The notes under the pieces are model-generated. The model was not told where the DNA came from, ran no database searches, and worked only from the letters and a program-made list of their open reading frames with translations. Below, one piece after another: positions 40,107 to 50,732 of a stretch of 64,000 nucleotides of DNA. The stretch is from contig JACKNV010000002.1 in NCBI GenBank assembly GCA_024234735.1, positions 124,001-188,000 of the forward strand, read 5' to 3'. The stretch comes from Pseudomonadales bacterium. Its GTDB lineage: Bacteria; Pseudomonadota; Gammaproteobacteria; Pseudomonadales; Halieaceae. Position 1 is the first letter of the stretch. Each line of letters opens with the position of its first letter. Both the position numbers and the translations under genes were made by a program.

Positions 40107-41225
40107 GTGATCCGCATTGTTGCCCTGGCCCTGGTCTTTCCCTGGCTTGTCGCCTGTGCCCCCGAGGCGCCTCCGCAGTACAGTGTGGAGGTAGTGGTAG
40201 ACACGGTGGTGCGGGAGTCCTACCAGTACACCAGTAAATATATCGGCCGGCTGCGGGCGCGGGACGATGTCGCCATTCAGGCGCGGGTTACCGGCTACCT
40301 GTTGAGCCGTGAGTTCCAGGAGGGCGCGTTGGTGGCGGCCGGCGAGGTGCTCTACACCATAGATCCCTCGGAATACGAGGCGGACATGGCCAGTGCCCAG
40401 GCCGACCTCGCGGCCGCCCTGGCGCTGCAGGCGAATGCCGAGCGCAACTACAAGCGGGCCCAGGAACTGTTGCCCCGCGGCGCCATCTCTCCCTCGGAGG
40501 TCGACAACCTGATGGCCAAGAAACTGGATGCCGATGCCCAGATCGAGGCGGCCCGCGCCCGTATCAGCAGCGCCCAGGTCAACCTCGGCTACACGGTAAT
40601 CACGGCGCCGATACGGGGCCGCATCGGCCGCAGTGCGGCCAGTGTCGGCGACCTGGTGGGGCCCAATACGGGTACCCTGACCACGCTGGTGAGCATCGAC
40701 CCGATAGAGGCCCTGTTCCAGGTGGGCGAAGTGGTCTTTATCGAGGCCGTCACCGGCAGCTCGGATTACGATCGCATCGCCCGGGCGGAAAAACTCGAGG
40801 TCACCCTGGAGCTCAGCAATGGCGTGATTTATCCGCAGGTCGGTCGCATCGACTATATCGCCAACCGCATCGACGCCACCACCGGCACCCTGGAGGTGCG
40901 CGCCCGCATTCCCAACCCCAACCGCCTGCTGGTACCCGGTCAGTACGTGCGGGTGATTCTCACTGATCCCACGCCGCTGCAGGGCCTGTTCCTGCCGCAG
41001 GCGTCGGTGCAGGCCGACCAGCAGGGCAGCTTTGTGCTGGTGGTCGACGGCGACGACACCGTACAGCGGCACAACGTCGAACTGGGCCAGCGCCGGGATG
41101 ACCGCGTCCTGGCAAAAAACGGTGTGCAGGCAGGCGAGCGGGTAATCGTGCGCGGCCTGCAGCAGGTGCGCCCGGGGATGCAGGTGCAGGTCAAGGCGAT
41201 CCCCAGCCAGGCCGGGCAGGGTTGA
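40107..41225 (+). CDS. RND efflux membrane-fusion lipoprotein
   Basis: A 372-residue AcrA/MexA-type adaptor. The signal ends in LVAC (Cys17), a lipobox. A biotinyl/lipoyl-like half-domain (GRLRARDDVAIQARVTGYL), a helical hairpin, and beta-barrel segments follow (ITAPIRGRIGRSAASVGDLV). It links the inner-membrane pump to an outer-membrane channel. The GTG start follows GAGAG. The pump gene follows after three bases; no TolC-type gene is in the window. Confidence 0.9.
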   Translation: MIRIVALALVFPWLVACAPEAPPQYSVEVVVDTVVRESYQYTSKYIGRLRARDDVAIQARVTGYLLSREFQEGALVAAGEVLYTIDPSEYEADMASAQADLAAALALQANAERNYKRAQELLPRGAISPSEVDNLMAKKLDADAQIEAARARISSAQVNLGYTVITAPIRGRIGRSAASVGDLVGPNTGTLTTLVSIDPIEALFQVGEVVFIEAVTGSSDYDRIARAEKLEVTLELSNGVIYPQVGRIDYIANRIDATTGTLEVRARIPNPNRLLVPGQYVRVILTDPTPLQGLFLPQASVQADQQGSFVLVVDGDDTVQRHNVELGQRRDDRVLAKNGVQAGERVIVRGLQQVRPGMQVQVKAIPSQAGQG

Positions 41226-41228
41226 GCC

Positions 41229-44200
41229 GTGTTCAGTGGCTTTTTTATCGACCGCCCCAAGTTTGCCCTGGTTATCGCCATCGTCATGACCCTGGCCGGC
41301 GCACTCGCCATCGCCACCCTGCCGATCACCGAGTACCCGGCCATTTCACCACCCAATATCGTGGTGTCCGGTGTCTATCCCGGCGCTTCCGCGGAAGTTG
41401 TCGAGGCGGCGGTGGGCGCGCCCATCGAGGAGGCGGTGAACGGGGTGGAGGACATGATCTATATGTCTTCCAAGAGCGCCAATGACGGCAGCTACCGACT
41501 GACGGTCACCTTCAAGGTCGGCGCCGACCCGGACATGGCGCTGGTGCGGGTGCAGAACCGGGTGAAGCTGGCGGAACCGTCCCTGCCGCTGGAAGTGACT
41601 GCCATGGGGCTGAACGTGGCCGAGCGCTCCCCCGATATGCTCAAGCTGATCAGTTTCTACTCGCCCGACGAGTCGCTGGATTACAAGTTCATATCCAACT
41701 ACGTGAAGATCAATGTGCAGGGCGCCATGACGCGCCTGGACGGGGTTTCATCGGCCGATATCATGGGCGAGGCCGATTACTCCATGCGCCTGTGGCTGGA
41801 CCCCGACCGGATGGCTGCCCTGGGCCTGTCGGTGACCGACGTACGCGATGCGCTGCGCGAGCAGAACGTGCAGGCGCCGGTGGGCAAGATCGGTGCACCG
41901 CCCTTTGACGGAGACCTGCAAACCGAGTACACCCTGCAGACCCGGGGCCGGCTGCAGGACGTGGAGGAATTCGAGGAGATCATCCTGCGCGCCCGTGCCG
42001 ACGGCTCGGCGATCTACCTGCGCGATATCGCGCGAGTGGAGCTGGGCCAGGCGGGGTACAACTTCTTCGGCGAGACCAACGGCTATCCCTCGGTGAGCCT
42101 GGCCCTGTACCAGGCGGCGGGAGCCAACGCCCTGGCCACCGGGGCCAGAATCGATGCCCTGGTGGAGGAACTGTCGCACAGTTTCCCGCAGGGTCTGGAC
42201 TATGTCACCAGCTATGACACCACCCGTTACGTGTCCACCGCCGTCCGGCAGGTGGTGCTGTCGCTGCTGCAGGCGGTGGCCCTGGTCATCGCGGTCACCT
42301 ATGTATTCCTCGGTAACTGGCGCTCGGCGCTGATTCCCTCGGTTGCCATCCCGGTATCGCTGGTGGCGAGCTTTGCCGTGCTGCAGATCATGGGGATGTC
42401 GATCAATACCGTGACCCTGTTCGGTCTCATACTGGCCATCGGTATCGTCGTGGACGACGCCATCCTGGTCATCGAGAACTGCGAACGGCACCTGCGGGAA
42501 GACCCGGCGATGGCACCCCGCGATGCCGCCCTGGTGACCATGCGCGAGGTGGGCGGGGCGATAGTGGCCACCACCCTGGTGCTGCTGGCCGTGTTCGTGC
42601 CGGTGGCCATGCTGCCGGGCATCACCGGAGTGATGTACCGCCAGTTCGCGGTGACCATCTGTGTGGCCGTGGTGCTGTCGTCGGTCAATGCGCTGACCCT
42701 GAGCCCGGCGCTGTGCGCGCTGCTGCTCAAGCCCGGCGAACAGCATGAAGCCGGCTGGTATCGGCGCTTCCTGGCGGTGTTTGCCGGCATCACGCGGCGC
42801 TATGACGGCGGTGTGCAATGGGTGCTGCGCAAGCTGCGCCTGGTATTCGTGATTTTTCTGGCGTGGTTGGGGGCGTTGGGGCTGGCGGCCCTGAACACGC
42901 CCACCGGCTTCGTCCCCAACGAGGACAAGGGCCTGCTGCTGGTCAGCGTGCAGCTGCCCGACGCTTCCTCCATCAATCGAACCCGGGCCGCGATAGACAA
43001 ACTGGTGGCGATTCTGGAACGCGACCCCGCCGTGGAGACGGTAACGGCGATCACCGGTTATTCCATCCTCACTGGCGCCATGGCCAGCAATGGCGGCACC
43101 CTGTTCGTGGTGCTGACCCCCTGGGAGCAGCGCACCGCCAAGGCGGCCTCGTCGTTCAACCTGGTTCGGCGCATCAATGCCCTGGCGTTTGCACAGATTC
43201 CCGAGGCCCAGGTCTACGCGATCAATCCCCCGGCCATACCGGGGATGGGTGCGGTGGGGGGGCTCGCGCTGATGCTGCAGGACACCCTGTCCCGCTCACC
43301 GGCGGAGCTCGCCACCGTGCTCAACAACTTCATCGTGGATGCCAACCAGACAGCGGCGCTGCAGAACGTATTTTCCAGCTATCGCGCCAATGTTCCGCAG
43401 TACTTTATCGACGTCGATCGGATCAAGGCGAAAAACCTGGGGGTGCCACTGAGTGAAATCTTCATCACCTTGCAGGCCCAGATGGGTTCGCTGTACATCA
43501 ACGACTTCACTATTTTCGGCCAGACCTACAAGGTGATCATGCAGGCGGAGTCGGCCTATCGCTCCAACCTGGCGGACCTGGCCCACTTCTACCTCAAGTC
43601 ACGCGGTGAGGAAATGGTGCCTCTCAATACCCTGGTGAGTACCCGCCCGGTGCTCGGCCCGGACGTTGCCGCCCGTTACAACCTCTATCGCGCGGCACCG
43701 GTGCAGGCGAGTGTCGCGCCCGGATACAGTTCCGGGCAGGCCATGAGTGCTTTCGATAAACTGGCCGCCGATACCCTGCCGCCCGGCTACCGCATCGAGT
43801 GGACCGGCATGGCCTACCAGGAAAGGGAGGCGGGGCAAACCGCGATACTCGCCTATGGCCTGGCGCTGGCGTTCATCTATCTGTTCCTGGTTGCCCAATA
43901 CGAGAGCTGGTCGATCCCGGTGGCCATTATCCTGGTGGTGCCCATGGCCATTGGCGGCGCGCTCGCGGCACTGCTGCTCTCGGGTACCGCGCTCAACCTC
44001 TACGCCCAGGTGGGCGTGGTGCTGCTGATAGGCATGGCCGCCAAGAATGCCATCCTGATCGTCGAGTTCGCCCGCCAGCGGCGTGAACAGCAGGGCGAGG
44101 CCATCCTGCTGGCGGCGCGGGAGGCGGGGCGCCTGCGCTTTCGCGCGGTGTGCATGACCGCGGTGTCCTTCATCCTGGGCATACTGCCGTTGGTGTTCGC

Positions 44201-44360
44201 CAGCGGTGCCGGGGCCCTGGGGCAGCGCTCCCTGGGCATCACCGTGTTCGGCGGCATGCTCGCGGCCCTGCTGGTGGGAACGTTTTTCATTCCCGGGTTT
44301 TATGCCATCGTGCAGTCCCTGCGGGAGCGGGCCAAGGCGGCCCTGGCCGCGGGGGATTAG
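41229..44360 (+). CDS. RND multidrug efflux pump
   Basis: A 1043-residue pump of the hydrophobe/amphiphile efflux (HAE1) type. Twelve membrane helices and two large periplasmic loops are expected; the fourth helix carries the proton-relay Asp pair ([13 protein letters not shown]) and the C-terminal half has [14 protein letters not shown]. Opening motif [20 protein letters not shown] is typical. It exports varied amphiphilic compounds using protons. Its stop codon overlaps that of the convergent protease gene. Confidence 0.95.
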   Translation: MFSGFFIDRPKFALVIAIVMTLAGALAIATLPITEYPAISPPNIVVSGVYPGASAEVVEAAVGAPIEEAVNGVEDMIYMSSKSANDGSYRLTVTFKVGADPDMALVRVQNRVKLAEPSLPLEVTAMGLNVAERSPDMLKLISFYSPDESLDYKFISNYVKINVQGAMTRLDGVSSADIMGEADYSMRLWLDPDRMAALGLSVTDVRDALREQNVQAPVGKIGAPPFDGDLQTEYTLQTRGRLQDVEEFEEIILRARADGSAIYLRDIARVELGQAGYNFFGETNGYPSVSLALYQAAGANALATGARIDALVEELSHSFPQGLDYVTSYDTTRYVSTAVRQVVLSLLQAVALVIAVTYVFLGNWRSALIPSVAIPVSLVASFAVLQIMGMSINTVTLFGLILAIGIVVDDAILVIENCERHLREDPAMAPRDAALVTMREVGGAIVATTLVLLAVFVPVAMLPGITGVMYRQFAVTICVAVVLSSVNALTLSPALCALLLKPGEQHEAGWYRRFLAVFAGITRRYDGGVQWVLRKLRLVFVIFLAWLGALGLAALNTPTGFVPNEDKGLLLVSVQLPDASSINRTRAAIDKLVAILERDPAVETVTAITGYSILTGAMASNGGTLFVVLTPWEQRTAKAASSFNLVRRINALAFAQIPEAQVYAINPPAIPGMGAVGGLALMLQDTLSRSPAELATVLNNFIVDANQTAALQNVFSSYRANVPQYFIDVDRIKAKNLGVPLSEIFITLQAQMGSLYINDFTIFGQTYKVIMQAESAYRSNLADLAHFYLKSRGEEMVPLNTLVSTRPVLGPDVAARYNLYRAAPVQASVAPGYSSGQAMSAFDKLAADTLPPGYRIEWTGMAYQEREAGQTAILAYGLALAFIYLFLVAQYESWSIPVAIILVVPMAIGGALAALLLSGTALNLYAQVGVVLLIGMAAKNAILIVEFARQRREQQGEAILLAAREAGRLRFRAVCMTAVSFILGILPLVFASGAGALGQRSLGITVFGGMLAALLVGTFFIPGFYAIVQSLRERAKAALAAGD

Positions 44361-45685
44361 TCGGCCACCCCGGCGGGGCCCGGGGGTGAGCGGGTCAGGC
44401 GGAAGGTCTCGCGCTCGCCCGCGCGCAGCCGGGTGACGGCGATGGGAGCGTCCTGCCAGCCGAACAGCCCCACCGCATCCAGTAGGCCGCAAAATTCGGC
44501 AAAACCGGGGTCGCTGGTGTCGCGGCCATCTATTGCCACCAGGCGGTCACCCAGGGCGAGGCCGGCCCGCTCGGCGGCGCCGCCGCTCCAGATCGCGCCG
44601 ACTTCCAGGCCGTGGTTGCCCAACTTCGGGGCGAAGCCGTAACTCGCATAATCGAAATAGAGGTCGGCCTGCGGCGCCTGTGGTTCCAGGTAGAGGTCGT
44701 CGTGCTGCCAGTCTATCGTCACCCGGAAATGACGCAGGAATTCGATGCCGAGATGGAAGTCGGAAACGCCGGGGCCTGTCATGACCGGAAAGTCCGGCAG
44801 CCTGAGGTCGCCCAGGCGCAGTTCACCCACCCGGGCGATACGCACTTCCGAGCGGCGGTTGCCCAGTACTGTCGCCGCCGCCTGGCCGGTTTCCACAGGC
44901 GCCGTGGCGCTGACCCGATCGCCGGCCTGCTCGAGCAGGGCGGTGGGAATGGCCAGCGAGCCATTGAACCCCAGGTCGATGAGCAGTGAGGCCTGCTGCA
45001 ACTCGCTCACCCCCACCGCGATGCGCGGCGAACCCGCGGCGTCGGCGCGGATAAACGGTATCCTGGTGGCCTGGCCCAGCCCCGGTAGCGTGTCCAGGGC
45101 ACTGGTCATCGTGATCCGCCGGCTGTGAAAATCGATCTGCCAGATAGCTGCCTGCAGCAGGCTGGCTCCCAGCAGGCCCGCCCTGGACAGGCAGGCGAGC
45201 TCGTCGGGAGGTTCTACCCAGGCAACCACCGCCCCCACATCGGCAAAATTCAGGCCCGCTATCCGCAGCTGGGGGAGGCGGGTGACCGGCACCACACTGT
45301 GGCCTCCCGCGGGTCCCGCCAGCGCGACACTGGCGGAAGTGGCCAGCCTGAGTTCCCGCGCCAGCGCCGCGGCGATGGTCATCGGTGCTCCGGAGTCGAC
45401 GATGAACAGGCGTGGCGGTGACCCGTCTCCGGAAGAGGCGTTCAGCAGAATCGTATTTTGCTGCAACTGGAAATCGCTGGTGCTGTGAAACTCGCTGGCC
45501 TCGGGCCTGGCACCGTCAAGCAGTTCCGCAAGGGGCGACGCTGCAGTCGTGGCAGGCGCACCGGTGGCCAGCAACACTCCCCCCAGCACCCGCGCGGCCA
45601 GCCTGGCCGGGATGCGGATGCCGCGGCGGCAGGCAGGGCACGGGCCGGTGGCGGACGGGTCAATATTTGCGGCAATGGAAAACAC
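44357..45685 (-). CDS. Retropepsin-like aspartyl protease with PDZ domain
   Basis: A 442-residue protein. After a signal-like hydrophobic region (about residues 30-48) come two retropepsin-like lobes with active-site-type motifs, DSGAP and DLGFN; the second lacks the usual Thr/Ser after Asp. The C-terminus is a PDZ domain ([29 protein letters not shown]). The fold suggests an envelope protease or a peptide-binding relative; the altered second motif makes activity uncertain. Confidence 0.78.
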   Translation of the reverse strand: MFSIAANIDPSATGPCPACRRGIRIPARLAARVLGGVLLATGAPATTAASPLAELLDGARPEASEFHSTSDFQLQQNTILLNASSGDGSPPRLFIVDSGAPMTIAAALARELRLATSASVALAGPAGGHSVVPVTRLPQLRIAGLNFADVGAVVAWVEPPDELACLSRAGLLGASLLQAAIWQIDFHSRRITMTSALDTLPGLGQATRIPFIRADAAGSPRIAVGVSELQQASLLIDLGFNGSLAIPTALLEQAGDRVSATAPVETGQAAATVLGNRRSEVRIARVGELRLGDLRLPDFPVMTGPGVSDFHLGIEFLRHFRVTIDWQHDDLYLEPQAPQADLYFDYASYGFAPKLGNHGLEVGAIWSGGAAERAGLALGDRLVAIDGRDTSDPGFAEFCGLLDAVGLFGWQDAPIAVTRLRAGERETFRLTRSPPGPAGVAD

Positions 45686-45778
45686 AGTGTCGAAACTCAG
45701 CTACCATAGTCCAGCAGGATAGCACCTGCAGGGCATGCCCGCAGCGGGCGTGTCGTGCCAATGGGCTGCTGAAGGGTC

Positions 45779-46288
45779 ATGGATATGATCGAACTTTCCT
45801 GGATGTCGGGAACGGCTCCGCGCTTGCTGCTGTTGCTGGTGGCCAGTAACGCGGCGCCAGTGCTGGCCACCTGGGCGTTGCAGCGCCGCTGGGCGCGGGC
45901 CCTGGACCTGGGCTGGCGCCTGCCGGACCGGCAGCCGCTGTTTGGTTCCGCCAAGACCTGGCGGGGCGTGTTCGCCGCCCTGCTGAGTGCCTGGGGGCTG
46001 GCCGTGCTGCTGGGCTTCGGATCGGTGTTCGGCGTCGTGTTCGGACTGCTGGTGGTGGCGGGGGACCTGTTTTCCAGCTTCGCCAAGCGCCGCATGGGCA
46101 TGGCGCCGAGTTCACGCTGCCTGGGCCTGGACCAGCTACCCGAGTCCTTCCTCCCCTGTGGCTACGCTGTCGTGGTGCTGCGCATGGACTGGTGGTGGGC
46201 GCTGTTGTTGCCGCTGGCGTTCATGCTGATCGAGATACTGGTGTCGAAGCCGCTGTTCCGGCTCAATATCCGGCAACGGCCCTACTGA
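45779..46288 (+). CDS. CDP-archaeol synthase (CarS)-like membrane protein
   Basis: A 169-residue protein with four or five membrane segments. LFGSAKTWRG, GDLFSSFAKRRMG and LDQLPES are hallmark segments of the CarS/DUF46 branch of the CdsA superfamily, which transfers CMP from CTP to a lipid phosphate. Archaea use it for ether lipids; the role in bacteria is not established. A diacylglycerol-type or isoprenoid-phosphate substrate is possible. It lies alone between two minus-strand genes. Confidence 0.8.
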   Translation: MDMIELSWMSGTAPRLLLLLVASNAAPVLATWALQRRWARALDLGWRLPDRQPLFGSAKTWRGVFAALLSAWGLAVLLGFGSVFGVVFGLLVVAGDLFSSFAKRRMGMAPSSRCLGLDQLPESFLPCGYAVVVLRMDWWWALLLPLAFMLIEILVSKPLFRLNIRQRPY

Positions 46289-46306
46289 CACCGCGCGCCG
46301 CGCCGC

Positions 46307-47275
46307 CTACCCGACAGGCCTGCGCAGGTGGTGCAGGGTGACCTCGGGGGGGCAGTTGAAGCGCGCCGGCACCACCGAGCTGCCGGTGCCGGCCGAGGTG
46401 TAGCCCTGCATGAGGGCGTACGACCAGGCTCCGACACCGGTGAAGCGCGGCGCGGAGGAGTTGAAGGTCAGCGCGATGCCGCCCGGCAGGCAAATCTGGC
46501 CACCGTGGGTGTGCCCGCACATCATGACGTCGAAGCCGACATAGGCCGCGTGGCGGTAGATTTCCGGCGAATGGGCGAGCAACAGGGAAACGGATTCGTC
46601 GGGAATGCCGTCGTGCGCCTTGTCGAGGTTGTCGGCGCAGAAGTAGTGAGGATCGTCGATGCCGGCCAGCCAGATACGCTCACCCTTGCGTTCGAGCGCA
46701 ACGTTCTCGTTCAGCAACAGGCGGATACCCAGCGACTCGATGGGCCGGGCCATGGCAATGGAGTCGTGATTGCCCAGCACTGCATAGACATCCCGGTCGA
46801 TGGCCTGGCGCAGGCGCTCGAGGCCGAGCATGGCCTGCTGGTGTGGGCCGCGCGTCAGGAAGCGGTAGTCACCGGTCAGGACACAGATGTCGAACTGCAG
46901 CTCGCCGACCGTGTCGGCCAACACCTCCGGAAAGGTTTCCAGCGAATCGAGGTGCAGGTCGCTCAGCTGCAGCAGGGTATAGCCATTGAAAACCTCTGGC
47001 AGGTGAGGTAGCAACAAATCGTTGTGGCGCACCTGCAGGTCCAGCACGTTTGCCCGACCGCGCGCCGCCATGCCGGTGAGGTTCAGCACCGCGCTGATAA
47101 TCAGCGCGGCGACATTCCAGTTCTCGATATGGAAAAGGGTGCGCCCCTGGCCGAAGCGGTCCGCGGCGTGCTCGGTTTCCACGCCCAGGCGACGCCGCAT
47201 ATGGGCCCGCCCGAAACGCCGGGTCAGGTAGTCGTGGAGTTCCGGGTCTGTTACGGGTGTGCTCAGGTTCGCCAT
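46307..47275 (-). CDS. Metallophosphoesterase
   Basis: A 322-residue calcineurin-type phosphoesterase. The metal-site blocks are complete: LSDLHLDS, LTGDY, LGNHDS and the C-terminal MCGHTHGGQI. Such enzymes remove phosphate from lipids, nucleotides or proteins; the substrate is not evident. The ATG at 47275 is preferred over a GTG at 47308. It is convergent with the CarS-like gene across 18 bases, so a shared lipid theme is only a guess. Confidence 0.85.
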   Translation of the reverse strand: MANLSTPVTDPELHDYLTRRFGRAHMRRRLGVETEHAADRFGQGRTLFHIENWNVAALIISAVLNLTGMAARGRANVLDLQVRHNDLLLPHLPEVFNGYTLLQLSDLHLDSLETFPEVLADTVGELQFDICVLTGDYRFLTRGPHQQAMLGLERLRQAIDRDVYAVLGNHDSIAMARPIESLGIRLLLNENVALERKGERIWLAGIDDPHYFCADNLDKAHDGIPDESVSLLLAHSPEIYRHAAYVGFDVMMCGHTHGGQICLPGGIALTFNSSAPRFTGVGAWSYALMQGYTSAGTGSSVVPARFNCPPEVTLHHLRRPVG

Positions 47276-47392
47276 GCCGGTCCAGTCGTTTGCGCCAGTG
47301 TACACCACGCCGGCGGCATGGCAATTGCCCGTCCCTGCCTACCGGAAGATCGTCGAGCAAGCCAGAGGGACGCCCGAGCGACGCCTGCCTTG

Positions 47393-47412
47393 CCAGGCAG
47401 GCGGTGTTTTCT
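47393..47412 (+). terminator. Strong hairpin with T-rich tail before the MscS gene
   Basis: GCCTGCCT (47393-47400), loop TGCC, AGGCAGGC (47405-47412), then GGTGTTTTCTTATTG. It looks like a Rho-independent terminator reading rightward, yet no rightward gene ends just upstream. It lies 51 bases before the MscS-family start, so it may attenuate that transcript or stop read-through. Confidence 0.45.
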
Positions 47413-47463
47413 TATTGTCTGCAGTTCTCATTCGCCCGATAACAGAGGGGGAAACACCGCCGC

Positions 47464-48567
47464 ATGGAGCAACTGACCGACACTTTGAATGCGCTGCAAC
47501 TGGGTGGCAACAGCCTGTTGGCATGGGCGGTCGCCGCCGCCGTCGCGGTTGGCGCATACGCCGCCCTGTCGCTGGGCAAACGCCTGCTGCTGCGCAACCT
47601 CGGGCGCCTTACGGCGAAAACCGAAACGGTGATCGATGACCTGCTGGTCGCGGTGCTGCGCTCCACCAGGCAGTTCACCCTGGTGCTGGTGGCCCTGTGG
47701 TTGGGCTCCCGTCCCCTGGAACTGGGATCGGCAGAGAGCGTCCTCGACCTGGTAATCCTGTTCGCGGTGGCGCTGCAGGTGGCGCTGTGGGCCAACCGAC
47801 TGGTGTCCGAATACATCGTCTACTTTTCCAACACGCACCGGGACGAGGATCCAGGCATGGTGTCGGCCCTGCAGGGCCTGTCTTTCGTTGCCCGCCTGAT
47901 CATCTGGTCGCTCGCCGTCCTGCTGGTGGTGGAGAATCTCGGTTACGACGTAACCGCGCTGGTGGCCGGCCTGGGTATCGGCGGTGTGGCCATTGCCCTG
48001 GCGGTGCAGAATATTCTCGGCGATCTGTTCGCATCGCTGTCCATCATCCTGGACAAACCGTTCATGGTTAAGGATTTCATCATCGTCGGTGACCTCCTCG
48101 GGGAGGTCGAGAAGATCGGTATCAAGACCACGCGCTTGCGCAGCCTGTCGGGAGAGCAGCTGATCTTTTCCAATTCCGACCTGCTGAACAGCCGCATCCG
48201 CAACTTCAAACGCATGTACGAGCGGCGTGTACCTTTTACCTTCGGCGTTGTCTACCAGAGTTCACCGGATCAGTTGGAATCGATTCCCGGGACGGTCAGG
48301 GACATTGTCGAGGGGGTTGCCAATACCCGCTTCGATCGCGCGCATTTCAAGGCTTTCGGCGCCAGTTCCTATGATTTCGAAGTGGTGTATTACGTGCTGT
48401 CGCCGGACTACAACGAATACATGGATATCCAGCAGGCCATCAATCTCGGCCTGTGCCGGGCGTTTCAGGAGCAGGGCATAGAGTTTGCCTATCCCACCCA
48501 GACCCTCTATCTAGCCCGGCAAGGGCGCTCGGGTGGGACCGGCCCCGGCGGCGGTGATCAGGTATAG
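47464..48567 (+). CDS. Mechanosensitive ion channel (MscS family)
   Basis: A 367-residue protein with about four N-terminal membrane segments. The pore helix and its follow-on (VTALVAGLGIGGVAIALAVQNILGDLFASLSI) match the MscS family, followed by the beta domain (GDLLGEVEKIGIKTTRLRSLSGE). It releases solutes on hypo-osmotic shock; a possible partner of NAGGN accumulation, though not linked genetically. It is somewhat longer than E. coli MscS (286 residues). Its end overlaps the convergent CoA-transferase gene by ten bases. Confidence 0.92.
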   Translation: MEQLTDTLNALQLGGNSLLAWAVAAAVAVGAYAALSLGKRLLLRNLGRLTAKTETVIDDLLVAVLRSTRQFTLVLVALWLGSRPLELGSAESVLDLVILFAVALQVALWANRLVSEYIVYFSNTHRDEDPGMVSALQGLSFVARLIIWSLAVLLVVENLGYDVTALVAGLGIGGVAIALAVQNILGDLFASLSIILDKPFMVKDFIIVGDLLGEVEKIGIKTTRLRSLSGEQLIFSNSDLLNSRIRNFKRMYERRVPFTFGVVYQSSPDQLESIPGTVRDIVEGVANTRFDRAHFKAFGASSYDFEVVYYVLSPDYNEYMDIQQAINLGLCRAFQEQGIEFAYPTQTLYLARQGRSGGTGPGGGDQV

Positions 48568-50732
48568 CCGGACTCGTGCAACTGGGCCAGGATCAGTTTC
48601 TGTACGGCGGTTTCCTTGAGATCCCTGGGCTGGTCCAGGCCCATGCGCGCCAGGTAGGGTAGCGCCGCCGCGGGGATGGCCGCCCCGGCGTGGCCCACCG
48701 CCCCGGCCAGGGTTTTGAACAGGGTGCGGCGCGAGCCCATATTGGCCTTGAGGTGTTGCAGCACATCTCCCAGCACCTGCTCCTCGTGGGTGAAATCGGT
48801 GCCGAAGGGGAATTTCGGAAGCAGGCCCTCGCTGCGCAGGCGCGCGGCAATACGCTCCAGGCGCTCCGGGGTATTGTGCCGATACTGTTCGGGAATCTCG
48901 TAGTCCGGGGGGATCTTGTTGGCGTCCTTGGCCTGCTGTAGCAGCTGTTGCTGGAAGCGCGAGTCGGCGATGTTCAGCAGGCGCGCGATGACGTCCCTTT
49001 CCCGCTGTCCGCGCAGCATGGCGATGCCGTACTCGGTGACCACGATATCGCGCAAATGTGCCGGTATGGTGGTGTGGGCGTAGTTCCACACGATGTTGGA
49101 TGAGACCTTGTCGCCCTTGGTGCGGGTGCTGCGGCACATCAGGATCGAACGGGCATCCTCCAGCGCGTGGGCCATCGCCACGAAGTTGTATTGCCCGCCG
49201 ACCCCGCTGATCTTGTGGCCGTTATCGAGCCCGTCCGAACAGGCGGCGCCCAGCAGCGACACCATGATGGTGGTATTGATGAAGCGGGCCTTCTGGCGCT
49301 GGGCGCGGGCGATCTCCTCGCAGCCGTAGAGCTGGTTGACGTAGGCGATGTCGGTCATGCAGATTTTCCTGGCCTCGTCCTCGGGCATGTTGCGCAGCTG
49401 CTCGTACATGGCCTGGGGGCCGAGAAAGAATCCGGCATGCAGCACGATACCGCCCTTGAGATGGTCGCCCAGGCAGTGGCGCTTGATGGCGGCCAGCGCC
49501 TCGGCGTCTGTCAGGTCTGCCGCTATCGCGGTGCCGTCGGCACAGTGCAACAGGCCTGCTTCCAGGGTGATATCAGGGCGCAGGACACCGTATTTTTGCA
49601 GGAACTGCACGTCCTGCGGGGTCAGGGCGGCGTTGATGAGGCCCTCCTGCAACAGCACATCGAGGGTCTCGGGGGTGATCTCGCTGCCTATCCTGCGGGC
49701 ATTGAGCAGCCCTTGTAGCCCGACGTCATCGTATACCGCACGCTTGAGGATGCCGTGGTTGTACAGGTGGCGAAAACCGTCGGCAAACATCTCGGTGGAG
49801 CCGTACAGGCCTGTCTCGAAAGGCTCCGTGCCGCCTATCTGGTCGATGATGGCGCCGAATTTTTCCAGGACACCCAGCTCCGCCAGGGCGGCCTTGAAAC
49901 GCGTATTCTGTTCCTGGCGCAGTATGCAGCCATAGGTAATGGCATCGCCGAGGGCGCCGATACCGATCTGCAGGGTGCCGCCGTCGGGCAGCAGGCTGGC
50001 GGCGTTCAGGCCGATCATATAGTCGGTGGTGTCGACGGGCGGGGAGGGCGGCCCCAGCAGGGTGTGGTTGTAGGCGGGATTGTCCAGGATGAAATCGTAG
50101 GTTTCCGGCGGCACGATGGCATCGTTGTACATGAAGGGCAGTTCGTCGTTGACCTGGCCGATCACCGCGACCTTCCTGCCCTGTTGCCGCAATTCCTGCA
50201 GGCGCGGCAGGATGTCCAGGGCGTAGGCATCGCCGCTCATGCTGTAGCACAGCCGGCCGTCGATTTCCCGCTTGCAGGTCATCTGGCTGAAAACATTACA
50301 GCCCTGTTCGACCATGTCTCGCAGCCAGTGGGTAAAATTGCTGTAGACGAAATTCTGCTGGGCGTGTTGGTTGTTGAGAAAGGCGCCGGCCTGCAGGAAT
50401 ACCTCGACGATCTCGATATTGGGCGGCAGCTGGCCTTTCATGTAGGGCGCCACATAGTCGAGTTCCGGCAGGTTGCCGAACACCCGCTCCACGAACGGGT
50501 CGATGAAACGCTTTTCCAGATCGCTGCTACCTCTGGGGCGGCTGAAGGAGACGCCGGTGATGATGGTCAGCTGGATCGTCGGGTCGGCCAGCGCGCGGCG
50601 GAACAGTTCGTTGAACAGGTGGGCCGGCCGGCCGAAGCCGCCGGCGATGACCACCTTCCTGCCGACATGGTCAATTAGCGCCTCCACACATTGTTCCAGG
50701 TCGGAGAAATATTGCGGCCTCTGTGCTGTCAT
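48558..50732 (-). CDS. Acetyl-CoA hydrolase/transferase family protein, long form
   Basis: A 724-residue protein, longer than the usual 430-500 residues. The N-terminal part is a CoA-transferase domain (VVIAGGFGRPAHLFNELFRRAL); the middle contains LLPDGGTLQIGIGALGDAI and SEMFADG-like (GSTEMFADGF) segments; the C-terminal acetyl-CoA hydrolase/transferase domain has GVGGQYNFV and VTEYGIAMLRG. It presumably moves CoA between carboxylic acids such as acetate. The additional ~120 C-terminal residues have no recognised function. A possible -10 (TATAAC, minus strand, 50768-50773) precedes it. Confidence 0.85.
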   Translation of the reverse strand: MTAQRPQYFSDLEQCVEALIDHVGRKVVIAGGFGRPAHLFNELFRRALADPTIQLTIITGVSFSRPRGSSDLEKRFIDPFVERVFGNLPELDYVAPYMKGQLPPNIEIVEVFLQAGAFLNNQHAQQNFVYSNFTHWLRDMVEQGCNVFSQMTCKREIDGRLCYSMSGDAYALDILPRLQELRQQGRKVAVIGQVNDELPFMYNDAIVPPETYDFILDNPAYNHTLLGPPSPPVDTTDYMIGLNAASLLPDGGTLQIGIGALGDAITYGCILRQEQNTRFKAALAELGVLEKFGAIIDQIGGTEPFETGLYGSTEMFADGFRHLYNHGILKRAVYDDVGLQGLLNARRIGSEITPETLDVLLQEGLINAALTPQDVQFLQKYGVLRPDITLEAGLLHCADGTAIAADLTDAEALAAIKRHCLGDHLKGGIVLHAGFFLGPQAMYEQLRNMPEDEARKICMTDIAYVNQLYGCEEIARAQRQKARFINTTIMVSLLGAACSDGLDNGHKISGVGGQYNFVAMAHALEDARSILMCRSTRTKGDKVSSNIVWNYAHTTIPAHLRDIVVTEYGIAMLRGQRERDVIARLLNIADSRFQQQLLQQAKDANKIPPDYEIPEQYRHNTPERLERIAARLRSEGLLPKFPFGTDFTHEEQVLGDVLQHLKANMGSRRTLFKTLAGAVGHAGAAIPAAALPYLARMGLDQPRDLKETAVQKLILAQLHESGYT

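Noticed and set aside
39153..41072. Open frame of 639 codons on the minus strand
   Set aside because: Shadow of the AI-2E permease and RND adaptor genes; rich in Gln, His and Arg and with no start signals.
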